Source: Micromonospora cabrerizensis (GTDB lineage Bacteria > Actinomycetota > Actinomycetes > Mycobacteriales > Micromonosporaceae). From it: a stretch of 64,000 bases of DNA. The stretch covers positions 1-64,000 of the forward strand of contig NZ_JAKKFI010000067.1 in the NCBI RefSeq assembly GCF_022230955.1. Reading direction: 5' to 3'. Below, one piece after another: positions 24,239 to 33,035 of the stretch. Position 1 is the first letter of the stretch, and the number at the start of each line of letters is the position of its first letter. The translations under genes and the position numbers were made by a program. The notes under the pieces are model-generated. The model had not been told where the DNA came from. It was given only the letters and a program-made list of their open reading frames with translations, and did not search any database.

Positions 24239-25707
24239 CGGACCCGCTCCGCGAGCGTACGGACGATCATGTCGGTGGTGGAACGACCGTCCAGGTAGGG
24301 CACCACGACCGTGTTCCCGCCCCACCTGCGCAGGACCTCCGCCTCCGGCAGGGTGGCTGCGGTGTCCCCACCGCCGGTGGCGTAGTCGCCGCCCTTGACC
24401 CAGACGTCCGGTCGTATCCAGGACAACGCCGCGTCCGGGGTCGGCTCGTCGAAGACGAGGACCGCGTCGACACAGCTCAGAGCGGCCAGCAGCCGACTGC
24501 GGTCACCCTCGGACATCACCGGCCGCTCCGGCCCCTTCAACCCGGTCACGCTGGCGTCGGAGTTCAGGCAGACGATCAGGCAGTCGCCGAGCTGCCGGGC
24601 AGCCTCCAGGGTGGCCACGTGCCCGGCGTGCAGCAGGTCGAAGCAACCACCGGTCGCCACCACCGTGCCGCCTGCGGCCCGTACCTCACCCAGGAGCGCG
24701 GCGACCGCCGCGACTCCGACCCGGTCGGCAACCGGGCTGACCACGCCGGCGTTCGTGCGGCCGACCCTCGTTGGTGCCTGCGGGGATCGCAACCCGGACT
24801 CCCTCCTCGCGTTCGCCGCCGGAAGCGCCGCGGCCACTCCTCCACCCGCCACGAACCGGGACGCCTCGGCGACCGCCACCTGCACCGCCTCGGAGACCAG
24901 GGCGCCCTGAGCCAACGCGAGGCTGGCGGCGGCCGCGAAGCGGTCCCCGGCGCCGCAGGTGTCCCCCTCGGCGCTGCCGGGGGTCGGCACCACCAGCGGC
25001 GTCGACCCGGCGTGGCAGAGCAGTGCGCCGTCACCGCCCAGCGTCACCGCGACCGCGCCGGCCCGCCAGCGCCGCCGGAGCCCCTGCGCACCGCGGGACG
25101 CGGTGGCCAGCCGGGAGGCGCCGGGCAGTGCGGGAACCAGCTCGCGCACCTCCGACTCGTTCGGGGTGGCCAGGTGGACGCCGGGCACCGCCGCCGGGCC
25201 GCGCGGATGGGGATCCCACACCACCGGCGCGCGGGTCGCGGCCAACGCGTCACGCAGCGCGGGTTGCCGGGCCACCCCCCGCCCGTAGTCGCTGACCAGC
25301 ACCGCCGACGCCCCGGCGATCACCCGCAGCACCTCGTCGGAGGGCTGGCCCGGCTCCCCGGACGCGCCGCCGCGGTCGTGGCGCAGCAGCACCCGGCCCC
25401 GAGCCCGAAGCCGGATCTTCTCCGGCGTCGCACCGGAGAGGGCCAGGGGATACACCTGCACGCCCGCGGCGGCGAGCAGCGCGCTCAGTCGGGCCCCGCC
25501 GGCGTCGTCGGCGAGCGCGGTCACCAGCACCACCTCGGCGCCCTGCGCGGCGGCGAACACCGCCGCCAGGCCGGCGCCACCGGGTCGGTCGGTGGCCACG
25601 GTCTCGTCGAGCACCGGCACCGGTGAGTCCGGGCAGAGCCGGTTCACCACCCCTTCCACGTCCCGGTCGAGCAGGGTGTCGCCGAGCACCACCACGGGTC
25701 CTCTCAC
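24235..25707 (-). CDS. hldE: Bifunctional heptose-7-P kinase / heptose-1-P adenylyltransferase
   Basis: Two activities of ADP-heptose synthesis in one 490-residue chain. The N-terminal PfkB/ribokinase half (about 1-300) starts VVLGDTLLDRDVEG and has the GAGDRFAAA catalytic motif. The C-terminal half (about 345-490) is a cytidylyltransferase-fold domain with TGGCFDLLHAGHVATLEAA and the HAGH motif. The GTG at 25707 follows GAGGAGG and is clearly better than the upstream ATG. Length matches HldE of Gram-negatives. Confidence 0.93.
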   Translation of the reverse strand: MRGPVVVLGDTLLDRDVEGVVNRLCPDSPVPVLDETVATDRPGGAGLAAVFAAAQGAEVVLVTALADDAGGARLSALLAAAGVQVYPLALSGATPEKIRLRARGRVLLRHDRGGASGEPGQPSDEVLRVIAGASAVLVSDYGRGVARQPALRDALAATRAPVVWDPHPRGPAAVPGVHLATPNESEVRELVPALPGASRLATASRGAQGLRRRWRAGAVAVTLGGDGALLCHAGSTPLVVPTPGSAEGDTCGAGDRFAAAASLALAQGALVSEAVQVAVAEASRFVAGGGVAAALPAANARRESGLRSPQAPTRVGRTNAGVVSPVADRVGVAAVAALLGEVRAAGGTVVATGGCFDLLHAGHVATLEAARQLGDCLIVCLNSDASVTGLKGPERPVMSEGDRSRLLAALSCVDAVLVFDEPTPDAALSWIRPDVWVKGGDYATGGGDTAATLPEAEVLRRWGGNTVVVPYLDGRSTTDMIVRTLAERVR

Positions 25708-25723
25708 GCTTGCCTCCTCATCC

Positions 25724-26437
25724 TCACGCGTCGACCTGCTGTCCGGTCCCACCGTCGAGCACCACGTCGACCCCGGCGCGCACCGACCGGGCCGGGACCC
25801 GGCCCGCCGACGCGGGCTCCCCCGGGTCGCCGTGGACGGCCACCGGGTCGGCGGACGCGGCCAGGGCGGCGGGCAGTTCCTGTTCGAGGTACTCGCAGAG
25901 CAGATGGCTGGTCACGAGGTGCAGCTCCTGGACGACCTGGGTGTCGGGGGACGCGACAGCCAGCACCTCGTCGCAGGCGTCGGCGAGGGGATTGGGGGCC
26001 GCCCCGGTGAGCGCCCAGCTGGTAAGGCCGACCTCCCGGGCGGCCCGCGCCGCGGTGACCAGGTTGGCGCTGGTGCCGCTGGTGCTCAGCAGCAGCAGGA
26101 CGTCACCGGGACGGCCGTGTGCGCGCACCTGGCGGGCGTAGACGTCGGTGTAGCCGTAGTCGTTGGCGATGGCGGTGAGCGCGCTCGTCTCGGCGTGCAG
26201 CGCGATCGCGGACAGCGGCTGCCGGTCGTGGTGGAGCTTGCCGACCAGCTCGGCGGTGAGGTGCTGGGCCTCGGCGGCACTGCCGCCGTTGCCGGCGACC
26301 AGCAGACGACCCCCGGCGGCCAGCCGGTGGGCCAGGTCCGCACCCCAGCGGGCCAACTGCGACTCACAGCCCCGGTACGACACCAGTGCCGCGGCGAGGT
26401 TCGTCAGATGGGTGTCGAGCAGGCTTCCCGTCGGCAT
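25724..26437 (-). CDS. gmhA: Sedoheptulose-7-phosphate isomerase
   Basis: First step of heptose synthesis: sedoheptulose 7-phosphate to D-glycero-D-manno-heptose 7-phosphate. The 237-residue protein is a SIS domain with VAGNGGSAAEAQHLTAELVGK and LLLLSTSGTSANLV, both characteristic of GmhA, and HLVTSHLLCEYLEQE near the active-site His. The C-terminus is about 40 residues longer than usual. The ATG shares one base with the GT4 stop, and 16 bp separate its stop from hldE. Confidence 0.92.
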   Translation of the reverse strand: MPTGSLLDTHLTNLAAALVSYRGCESQLARWGADLAHRLAAGGRLLVAGNGGSAAEAQHLTAELVGKLHHDRQPLSAIALHAETSALTAIANDYGYTDVYARQVRAHGRPGDVLLLLSTSGTSANLVTAARAAREVGLTSWALTGAAPNPLADACDEVLAVASPDTQVVQELHLVTSHLLCEYLEQELPAALAASADPVAVHGDPGEPASAGRVPARSVRAGVDVVLDGGTGQQVDA

Positions 26438-27654
26438 CAGGCCACCACCCGGGTCGGACGGCGCACGGCGGCCACCTCGCTGTAGACCTCGACCAGCCGC
26501 TCGGCGGTGGCCGCCCACGAGTACCGCACCCGGGCCCGCTCGCGCGCCGCCGTCGCGTACGCGAAGCGCCTGATCCGGTCGTCGAGCAGCCCCTGGATCG
26601 CGGCGGCCAGCGCCTGCGGGTCGCGCGCCGGCACGAGGTCACCGGTCGTCCCGTCGACCACGGTGTCCCGGATGCCGCCGACGGCGGTGCCGACGACCGG
26701 AACGCCACAGGCCATCGCCTCCAGCGGGGTCAACCCGAAGGGCTCGTACCAGGGCGCGGCGACCAGCAGGTCCGCCGAGCGGTACCAGCGGCCCATCTCC
26801 TCCCGGGGCACCGCGCCGACCAGGTGCACCCGGTCGGCCACCCCGCACGACTCGGCCAGTGCCCGCAGCCGCCGGGCGTACGGGTCGGTCTCCAGCAGCC
26901 CTTCGGGCGGGCCGCCGACCACCAGGCACTCCGCGTCCGGGACCAGGGCCATCGCACGAACCACGGTCTGGAAGCCCTTGCGTTCGACCAGTCGGCCCAC
27001 GGTCAGGATCCGGGCCCGACCCGGCTCGCGCTCGGCGGCCGGCCCGAGCGGGGCGAACGTGGCGAGGTTGACCCCGGAGGGCACGACGGTCATCCGGGAC
27101 CGGGGCACGCCCATCCGGACCAGTTCGCCCACCTCGTCGCGGCACTGCGCGACGATCCGGTCCACCGAGCGGCCCAGCTCGCGCTCGTAGGACACCCGGC
27201 GGGCCGGGCTGGTGTCCTGCACACCCTGGTAGCGGCGCTTCACCGTGCCCAGCGCGTGGAACGTCTGCACCACCGGCACCCCGGTCTGCCGGCCGGCGGT
27301 CAGCGCCGCCAGGCCACTCATCCAGAAGTGCGCGTGGATCACCTCGGGCACCCAGTCCCCGCCCCGCCACCGCTCGATCAGCCAGGCACTGAACTCCCGC
27401 ATGTGCGGCAGCAACGCGTCCTTGGCCACCGGCTCGGCCGGGCCGGCGGACACGTGCACCACGTCGTACCCGTCCGGGCTTCGCACGGTCACGGGCAGGT
27501 CGGGCGCGTCCCGGCGGGTGTAGACCCGTACCTCGTGCCCGGCGGCGGCGAGCGCGGCGGACAGCTCCGCGACGTGCGTGTTCTGGCCGCCGGCGTCCTC
27601 CCCTCCGAGGACGGCGAGCGGGCTGGCGTGCTCCGAGATCATCGCGATCCGCAT
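26437..27654 (-). CDS. Glycosyltransferase family 4
   Basis: Retaining GT-B glycosyltransferase of 405 residues. It starts MRIAMISEHASPLAVLGGEDAGGQNTH split by short loops, in the style of actinobacterial GT4 enzymes. It has ILTVGRLVERKGFQTVV in the donor domain and the catalytic E-x7-E motif in EPFGLTPLEA. The donor is probably an NDP-sugar, perhaps ADP-heptose given the operon. Its start overlaps the preceding gene by 16 bp. Confidence 0.88.
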   Translation of the reverse strand: MRIAMISEHASPLAVLGGEDAGGQNTHVAELSAALAAAGHEVRVYTRRDAPDLPVTVRSPDGYDVVHVSAGPAEPVAKDALLPHMREFSAWLIERWRGGDWVPEVIHAHFWMSGLAALTAGRQTGVPVVQTFHALGTVKRRYQGVQDTSPARRVSYERELGRSVDRIVAQCRDEVGELVRMGVPRSRMTVVPSGVNLATFAPLGPAAEREPGRARILTVGRLVERKGFQTVVRAMALVPDAECLVVGGPPEGLLETDPYARRLRALAESCGVADRVHLVGAVPREEMGRWYRSADLLVAAPWYEPFGLTPLEAMACGVPVVGTAVGGIRDTVVDGTTGDLVPARDPQALAAAIQGLLDDRIRRFAYATAARERARVRYSWAATAERLVEVYSEVAAVRRPTRVVA

Positions 27655-28613
27655 ACTTCCTCCTCCAGCAGCCGGTCCCAGTCAGCGAGGAAACGGTCGA
27701 GGCCGTACCTGTCGCGTGCGGCGGTTCGCGCCGCCGCGCCGGCCTGGCGCGCGGTCGCCGGTTCGGTGATGAACCGGCGGGCGGCGTCGAGCAGGGTGTC
27801 CGTCCGGGTGGCGAGGGCTCCCGCCTCCGGCGGCACCGCCGTCACCGCCTCGGTGGTGGCGAGCGCGACGACCGGCATACCGATCGCCATCGCCTCGATG
27901 AGGCTGAGCCCGAGCGAGGTCCACCGGCACAGGTGCAGGTACGCGCGCCGCCGCGCCAGCTCGGCGTGCATCCGGTGCTGGGGCACGTCGTCGTGGCTGA
28001 TGAGCCGGTCGGCGGGCAGCCCGAGGTGGTCGGCCAGGCCGGCGACGCCCATGCCGAACACGTCCAGCGGCGCGATCTCGGCGAACCGGGGCAGCAGGTC
28101 AGTACCGGTGACCCGACCTCGCCGGATCGGCTCGTTGATCACCACGGCGAGCCGGTCGAGTTCGCCGGTGTAGGAGGCGTTGGGGGCGACGATGCCGTGG
28201 TCGACGACGGTGGTGCGGGTGGCGCCGGTGTCCCAGAAGATCTGGTTGAACCCGGTGACGTGGGCGATGAGCAGGTCGTCGCGGTCCGCCATCGGGTGGC
28301 GCGTGTTGGGCACGTCGCCCTTCGGGGTGTTGTGTTCGACGTAGATCGCGGGGAGGTCGCGGCCGGGGCGGCGGCGCAGCCACGCCTCGGCCCGGTCGAT
28401 CTCCTCCGGCCGTTGCAGGATGACCAGGTCGACGTCGGCGCCCGGCAGATCCTCCGGGGTGACCTCGACCGCGCTGTCCGGCCAGGGGTAGGTGCGGGCC
28501 CGGCCGAGGCCGTAGGGGCCGCGGTCGGGTGTGGTGGGGATCAGATAGCGATGGCCGCCGTGCACGAACGACGTGGTCCACGAGCCGTGCACGTGCCAGA
28601 GCAGGATGTTCAT
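27639..28613 (-). CDS. Glycosyltransferase, GT-B fold
   Basis: A 324-residue transferase. The N-terminal half (MNILLWHVHGSWTTSFV, then IYVEHNTPKGDVPNTRHP) resembles other actinobacterial heptose-cluster transferases. The C-terminal half has the group-1 region SLGLSLIEAMAIGMPVVALA with a conserved Glu. The start overlaps the stop of the GmhB fusion gene by four bases. Donor and acceptor unknown. Confidence 0.82.
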   Translation of the reverse strand: MNILLWHVHGSWTTSFVHGGHRYLIPTTPDRGPYGLGRARTYPWPDSAVEVTPEDLPGADVDLVILQRPEEIDRAEAWLRRRPGRDLPAIYVEHNTPKGDVPNTRHPMADRDDLLIAHVTGFNQIFWDTGATRTTVVDHGIVAPNASYTGELDRLAVVINEPIRRGRVTGTDLLPRFAEIAPLDVFGMGVAGLADHLGLPADRLISHDDVPQHRMHAELARRRAYLHLCRWTSLGLSLIEAMAIGMPVVALATTEAVTAVPPEAGALATRTDTLLDAARRFITEPATARQAGAAARTAARDRYGLDRFLADWDRLLEEEVCGSR

Positions 28614-30172
28614 CGGCCGCCACCACCACTGACGGCGAGCGTCCGCAGCGCGTCGACCACCTGGTCCGGGTCGATGCCGCTGAGGCAGGGGTGCCCGGGG
28701 ACCGGGCAGCTGGCGGCCCGGGTGTCCCGGCAGGGCGCGGCGGCGTCGCCGAGCCGGACGGTGGGCACCCGGTAGGGCCCCCACTGACCGAACGGGACGG
28801 TCGGCGCGAAGAGACTCACCACCGGCACGCCGGCCGCGGCGGCCAGGTGCGCGGGCCCGGTGTTGCCGACCACGACCGCGCTGGCGTCCGCCACGATCCC
28901 GGCCAGCCCGGCCAGGTCGGTCCGCCCACCCAGGTCGGTGCCGCCGGCCGCCGCCACCCGGGCGGTGACGTCCCGCTCGTCGGAGCTGCCGGTGACCAGC
29001 ACCCGGTGCCCGGCGGCGGTCAGCGCCCCGGCGATCCGGGTCGCCACCTCGGGTGGGCAGGCCCGGCTCGACGCGGCCGAGCCGGGGTGCAGCACCACGT
29101 ATCCCGGGTCGCCGAGGTCGGACGGGCGCGGCGGCACGGCGTCGCGCCGGAGCCGGAGGACGGGTTCGTCGCCGTCGGGCAGCCGGTGGCCGGCGGCGGC
29201 GGCGAGGGAGAGGGCACGTTCCGGTTCCGGGACGCCCACCGGCACCCGGTGGCGGATGTCCAGCAGCGAGCCCGGGTAGTCGTCGCTGATCGCCGCTATC
29301 CGGCCGACACCCGCCATCCGCAGCAGCAGCGCCAGCGGCAGGGCGGACTGGTGGAACGAGGTGAACACCACCGCCTCGTCCGCGCCGAGCGCGCCCAGGC
29401 GGGCAGTGAGACTCCGCACCGCCTCCGGGTCGACCGGTCCCGGCGTGGGGTCGATCCAGGGCAGCGGGTGCTCGATGATCTCGTCGACGCCGGGCAGCAG
29501 GTCGGCGGCGGCGCGGCCACGCGGCCCGCACAGCAGCACCACCCGCTGCGCCCCGGCCGCGACCGCGCGGATCGCCGGCCCGGTGACCAGCACGTCCCCG
29601 GCCGAGTCCGACCGGACCACCAGTGCGGTGCGCACCGGGTCACCGGTCCGGGCCGCCGGCCGCACGGCCTGTTGGCGGCGCAGGATCTCGTCCACCGCCG
29701 CCGGCAGATCGGTGGCCACCCACCCGGCGGCCGCGATCTCCTCCGGTCGGGTCACCGGCGTCGGCACCAGCACCCCCGCCGCCCCGGCGGCGAGCGCGGC
29801 GGCGACGTCCCGGCCGATGTCACCCACCAGCACACATCGGGACGCGGTCGTGCCCAGTTCCCGCGCGGCGGCGTACACCAGGCCGGGCGCCGGCTTGCGG
29901 CAGTCGCAGCGGTCCTCGTCGTCGTGCGGGCAGACCAGCCACGCGTCGAAGCGACCCAGCAGCTCCTCGACGCGGGCGTGCACCGCCCGCATCTGTTCTT
30001 CGGTGAAGTAGCCCCGGGCGAGGCCCGACTGGTTCGTCACGACCGCCAGCCGCAGCCCGGCCGCCCGTAGCCGGTCCAGCGCCGCCCGCGCCCCCGGCAC
30101 CGGCCGCACCTTCTCCGGGTCACCGTTGTACGGGACGTCCTCGATCAGCGTGCCGTCACGGTCCAGCAGCAC
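28610..30172 (-). CDS. GmhB-type phosphatase fused to a GT9 heptosyltransferase
   Basis: Two proteins in one chain of about 520 residues. The first 165 or so are a HAD phosphatase like GmhB, which removes the 7-phosphate of heptose bisphosphate: LLDRDGTLIEDVPYNGDP and a zinc loop CPHDDEDRCDCRKP. The rest is a GT9 domain with VLHPGSAASSRACPPE and NTGPAHLAAAAGVP, and a Cys-rich end (CRDTRAASCPVPGHPC). The GTG at 30172 is the first usual start; a CTG at 30184 would keep the whole first strand. Sequence further upstream loses the GC-rich third positions and looks non-coding. Confidence 0.87.
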   Translation of the reverse strand: MLLDRDGTLIEDVPYNGDPEKVRPVPGARAALDRLRAAGLRLAVVTNQSGLARGYFTEEQMRAVHARVEELLGRFDAWLVCPHDDEDRCDCRKPAPGLVYAAARELGTTASRCVLVGDIGRDVAAALAAGAAGVLVPTPVTRPEEIAAAGWVATDLPAAVDEILRRQQAVRPAARTGDPVRTALVVRSDSAGDVLVTGPAIRAVAAGAQRVVLLCGPRGRAAADLLPGVDEIIEHPLPWIDPTPGPVDPEAVRSLTARLGALGADEAVVFTSFHQSALPLALLLRMAGVGRIAAISDDYPGSLLDIRHRVPVGVPEPERALSLAAAAGHRLPDGDEPVLRLRRDAVPPRPSDLGDPGYVVLHPGSAASSRACPPEVATRIAGALTAAGHRVLVTGSSDERDVTARVAAAGGTDLGGRTDLAGLAGIVADASAVVVGNTGPAHLAAAAGVPVVSLFAPTVPFGQWGPYRVPTVRLGDAAAPCRDTRAASCPVPGHPCLSGIDPDQVVDALRTLAVSGGGGR

Positions 30173-30452
30173 CGCGTCGTACAGGACCGGTCGGGGGCTT
30201 TCGACAGTGCGACGGGACCTGGCGGAACGGGCGCGGTCAGCAGCGGCGTAAACCGTGGCTGACCTGCGCTGATACGGATCCTCCTGGTCCTGTCGCACAG
30301 CCGGCGGGTTCCCTGCGCCCCGAGGAGTAAACGTCGCCGTCGAGGGGGTGGACCAGCGCTGTCGGCGGTGCCCCGCGTCGGCCTTACCCGCCGCGCCGGA
30401 GAAGCTAACCCGCCTGCCGTTAGCCCGTGCCGGCCGGGGGTATGAAAGCCCA
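30173..30452. promoter_or_regulatory. Divergent promoter region of the heptose operon and SRPBCC gene
   Basis: Non-coding sequence between two divergent starts, lower in GC than its surroundings. The + side ends with a stress-sigma-like promoter (see 30419-30443). No clear consensus promoter is visible for the heptose operon, though AAGGAGG-like purine runs occur near 30280. Codon statistics argue against a longer N-terminus for the GmhB fusion. Confidence 0.5.
30419..30443 (+). promoter_or_regulatory. Stress-sigma-like promoter of the SRPBCC gene
   Basis: GTTA, 15 bp, GGGTAT. It differs from the G-N2-T consensus at one base. The GTG start lies only 10 bp after the -10 element, so the mRNA may be leaderless. 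Confidence 0.45.
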
Positions 30453-30893
30453 GTGGCGATTGTGGAGAAAGTGATCGACGCTCCCCCGCAGCAGGTGTTC
30501 GACGTGCTGGCCGACGGGTGGACGTACAGCGACTGGGTGGTCGGGACGGCACACGTACGCGACGTGGACGACGCCTGGCCACGGGTGGGCACACAACTGC
30601 ACCACCGCGCGGGGCCGTGGCCCTTCTCGTTGCAGGACGCGTCGACGGTGCTGGTCTGTGAGCCGCCGCACCGGCTCGTGCTCAAGGCGGGTCTCTGGCC
30701 GGCCGGGGAGGCGATCGTGGCCTTCACGCTGGAGCCGGTCGGCGAGAACGCCACCCGGGTACGCCTCGGCGAGGACTTCGCCGCCGGCCCGCTGCGCCGG
30801 GTCCGCAACAAGGTCAACGACCTGGTGCTGCACCTGCGCAACCGGGAGACGCTGGACCGGCTCGCCGACATCGCCACCCGGCAGAAGGGGTGA
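30453..30893 (+). CDS. SRPBCC-fold protein (START/Bet v 1-like)
   Basis: A 146-residue protein with a helix-grip fold that usually binds hydrophobic ligands. Typical features are VEKVIDAPPQQVFDVLADGW at the start, then YSDWVVGTAHV and HRLVLKAGLWPAGEAIV. The GTG at 30453 fits the domain boundary and follows a promoter closely. The SDR gene follows with a GTGA overlap, so the two form an operon. Ligand unknown. Confidence 0.83.
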   Translation: MAIVEKVIDAPPQQVFDVLADGWTYSDWVVGTAHVRDVDDAWPRVGTQLHHRAGPWPFSLQDASTVLVCEPPHRLVLKAGLWPAGEAIVAFTLEPVGENATRVRLGEDFAAGPLRRVRNKVNDLVLHLRNRETLDRLADIATRQKG

Positions 30894-31897
30894 CCGTGAC
30901 GCAGACCGTGGTGGTGACCGGGGCGAGCGCCGGCGCCGGTCGGGCCGTCGCCCACGCGTACGCGGCCCGGGGCGCCCGGGTCGCACTGCTGGCGCGGGGC
31001 GAGGCGGGCCTAGCCGCCGCCGAGCGGGAGTGCCGGCTGCGGGGCGCGACCGACGTGCGCGCGTACCGGGTCGACGTGGCCGACGCGGGCGCGGTGCAGC
31101 AGGCCGCCGACGACGTGGTGCACCGGTGGGGCGGCATCGACGTGTGGGTCAACAACGCCATGGCGTCGGTGTTCGCGCCGGCCTGGGAGATCCCGGCACG
31201 CGAGTTCCGCCGGGTCACCGAGGTCACCTACCTGGGCACGGTGCACGGCAGCCTGGCGGCACTGCGGCACATGCGGGCGCACGGGCGGGGCACGATCGTG
31301 CAGGTGGGCTCCGCGCTGGCCTACCGGGGGATTCCGTTGCAGTCGGCGTACTGCGCGAGCAAGCACGCCGTGCAGGGTTTCAACGACTCGTTACGCGCCG
31401 AGCTGCTGCACGACTGCCCGGGGGTGAAGCTGTCGATGGTGCAGCTGCCCGCCGTCAACACGCCGCAGTTCTCCTGGGTCCGCACCCGGCTGCCCCGGCA
31501 TCCGCAGCCGGTGCCGCCGATCTTCACGCCGGAGCTGGCCGCCCGGGCGATTCTGTGGGCCGCCGACCGTGGCACCAGGGAGCTGAACGTGGGCGGCCCG
31601 ACATGGCAGGCGCGGCTGGCCGACATCCTGTTCCCCGGCCTGCTCGACCGGAAGCTGGCCCGCGACGGTTACGAGAGCCAGCAGACCGACGAGAAGATCG
31701 ATCCGGCCACCTGGCAGGACAATCTCGACCATCCCGGCGACGAGGACACGGATCGGGGCACGGCGGGCGTGTTCCAGGACCGGGCCCGCGACCGCTCGGC
31801 GGCGCTCTGGGTGGGCACCCACAAACCGGCACTGTCCGGCGTCGCGCTCGCCGCTGCGGGGCTGACCCTCGCGGCCGTGGCCCGTCGCTGGCGCTGA
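30890..31897 (+). CDS. SDR oxidoreductase with C-terminal membrane anchor
   Basis: A 335-residue short-chain dehydrogenase. It has the cofactor loop TGASAGAGRAV, NNAMAS, the catalytic Ser in VGSALAY and YCASKHAVQGF. Beyond the SDR core (about 250 residues) it has a tail with an acidic linker and a hydrophobic end (SGVALAAAGLTLAAVARRW), which suggests membrane attachment. This resembles actinobacterial DltE-type SDRs found with SRPBCC genes. Substrate unknown. Confidence 0.86.
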   Translation: MTVTQTVVVTGASAGAGRAVAHAYAARGARVALLARGEAGLAAAERECRLRGATDVRAYRVDVADAGAVQQAADDVVHRWGGIDVWVNNAMASVFAPAWEIPAREFRRVTEVTYLGTVHGSLAALRHMRAHGRGTIVQVGSALAYRGIPLQSAYCASKHAVQGFNDSLRAELLHDCPGVKLSMVQLPAVNTPQFSWVRTRLPRHPQPVPPIFTPELAARAILWAADRGTRELNVGGPTWQARLADILFPGLLDRKLARDGYESQQTDEKIDPATWQDNLDHPGDEDTDRGTAGVFQDRARDRSAALWVGTHKPALSGVALAAAGLTLAAVARRWR

Positions 31898-32078
31898 GGT
31901 GCTGGCCGGCGGCTGAGGCGAACCGGGGTGACCGAGCGCGGCAACGCCGGGACCGGCGGATCGAGGGCGGGGCCCTGCGGGTCGCCGTCGTCCGCAACGC
32001 CCGACAGGGGTGCCTCTTCAAACCGAATGTGACAACTGGATACCCTTTCCGGTGAACCCCCCTGTCCGCGAACCGAGG

Positions 32079-32855
32079 ATGTCCCGCATGATCGAGCCTG
32101 TGCAGCTGCCGTCGCCGTGGCAGGACGCACGTCTGACCGTCGTCGTGCCCACCTACAACGAGGCGGGCAACCTGCCCACACTGGTGGAGCGGCTTGTCGC
32201 ACTGCCGCTGCCCGGCCTGCGCATCCTCGTCGCCGACGACAACTCCCCCGACGGCACCGGCGACGTGGCCGACAAGCTGGCCATCGAGCATCCGGACCGC
32301 ATCGAGGTCGTGCACCGTGCCGGCAAGGAGGGCCTTGGCCGCGCGTACGTGGACGGGATGACTCGCGCCATCGAGGGCGGCGCCGAGTACGTGGCGCAGA
32401 TGGACGCCGACCTGTCGCACCCGCCGGAGGCTCTGCCGGGAATGCTGGGCGCGCTGCTCTCCACCCAGGCCAGCGTCGTGATCGGTTCCCGATACGTGCC
32501 CGGTGGCGAGCTGGACGAGAACTGGCCGCTGTACCGCCGGGCCCTCAGCGGCTGGGCGAACCTCTACGTGCACACCCTGCTGCGGGTCCGCATCCGGGAC
32601 CTGACCGCCGGCTTCAAGATCTGGCGTGCCGACGCGCTTCGCGACATCGGTCTGAACCGGGTGCAGTCCAACGGCTACAGCTTCCAGGTGGAGATGCACT
32701 ACCTCGCCACCAAGCTGGGGCACACCATCCTGGAGGTGCCGATCCGCTTCGAGGAGCGGCAGGAAGGTCTCTCCAAGATGACCACCGCGACCAAGGTGGA
32801 GAGCGCCCTGATGCCGTTCCGCCTGCGCAGCAAGCACCGCAACATCACCCGCTAA
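32079..32855 (+). CDS. Polyprenol monophosphomannose synthase
   Basis: GT2 enzyme that moves mannose from GDP-mannose to polyprenyl phosphate, supplying lipid-linked mannose for glycolipids and protein mannosylation. The 258-residue protein has VVVPTYNEAGNLPTLV, VADDNSPDGTGDVAD, the metal-binding QMDADLSHPPE, and GSRYVPGG. It lacks the acyltransferase domain fused in some mycobacterial Ppm1 proteins. ATGs at 32079 and 32088 are both possible. A C-rich tract and a long hairpin follow. Confidence 0.9.
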   Translation: MSRMIEPVQLPSPWQDARLTVVVPTYNEAGNLPTLVERLVALPLPGLRILVADDNSPDGTGDVADKLAIEHPDRIEVVHRAGKEGLGRAYVDGMTRAIEGGAEYVAQMDADLSHPPEALPGMLGALLSTQASVVIGSRYVPGGELDENWPLYRRALSGWANLYVHTLLRVRIRDLTAGFKIWRADALRDIGLNRVQSNGYSFQVEMHYLATKLGHTILEVPIRFEERQEGLSKMTTATKVESALMPFRLRSKHRNITR

Positions 32856-33035
32856 CCCCCGCACCCCACCCCACCCCACCGCCTCCGCCCCACCCCACCC
32901 TCCGCCCCACCCCACCCGCGCCCGCCTCGGTGATCAAGAGATTTGCGTCATCCGCATCCCGGAATCTGACGCAAACTTCTTGATCACCGAGCGCGGGGGC
33001 GGTGGGGCGGGGGGCGGTGGGCAGGGGGCGGGTGG
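32856..33035. repeat. C-rich/G-rich tracts flanking a long hairpin
   Basis: From 32856 to 32925 the + strand is almost pure C with few G (CCCCACCCCACC blocks). From 32992 to 33035 it is G-rich, so the minus-strand transcript is C-rich there. Between them sits the hairpin 32926-32991. Both converging genes thus meet a C-rich, G-poor stretch right after their stop codons, the composition Rho prefers. Confidence 0.65.
32926..32991. repeat. Long hairpin with 25-nt arms
   Basis: The arms at 32926-32950 and 32967-32991 match at 23 of 25 positions (CTCGGTGATCAAGA, then TTTGCGTCA) around a 16-nt loop. It is placed midway between convergent genes. It shares a TGATC near the outer end with the 77-bp family, but the rest differs. 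Confidence 0.75.

Noticed and set aside
30173..30298. A GTG at 30298 as start of the GmhB fusion
   Set aside because: The 42 extra codons have about two-thirds GC at third positions, against nearly all in real genes here, and lie before the natural HAD start.
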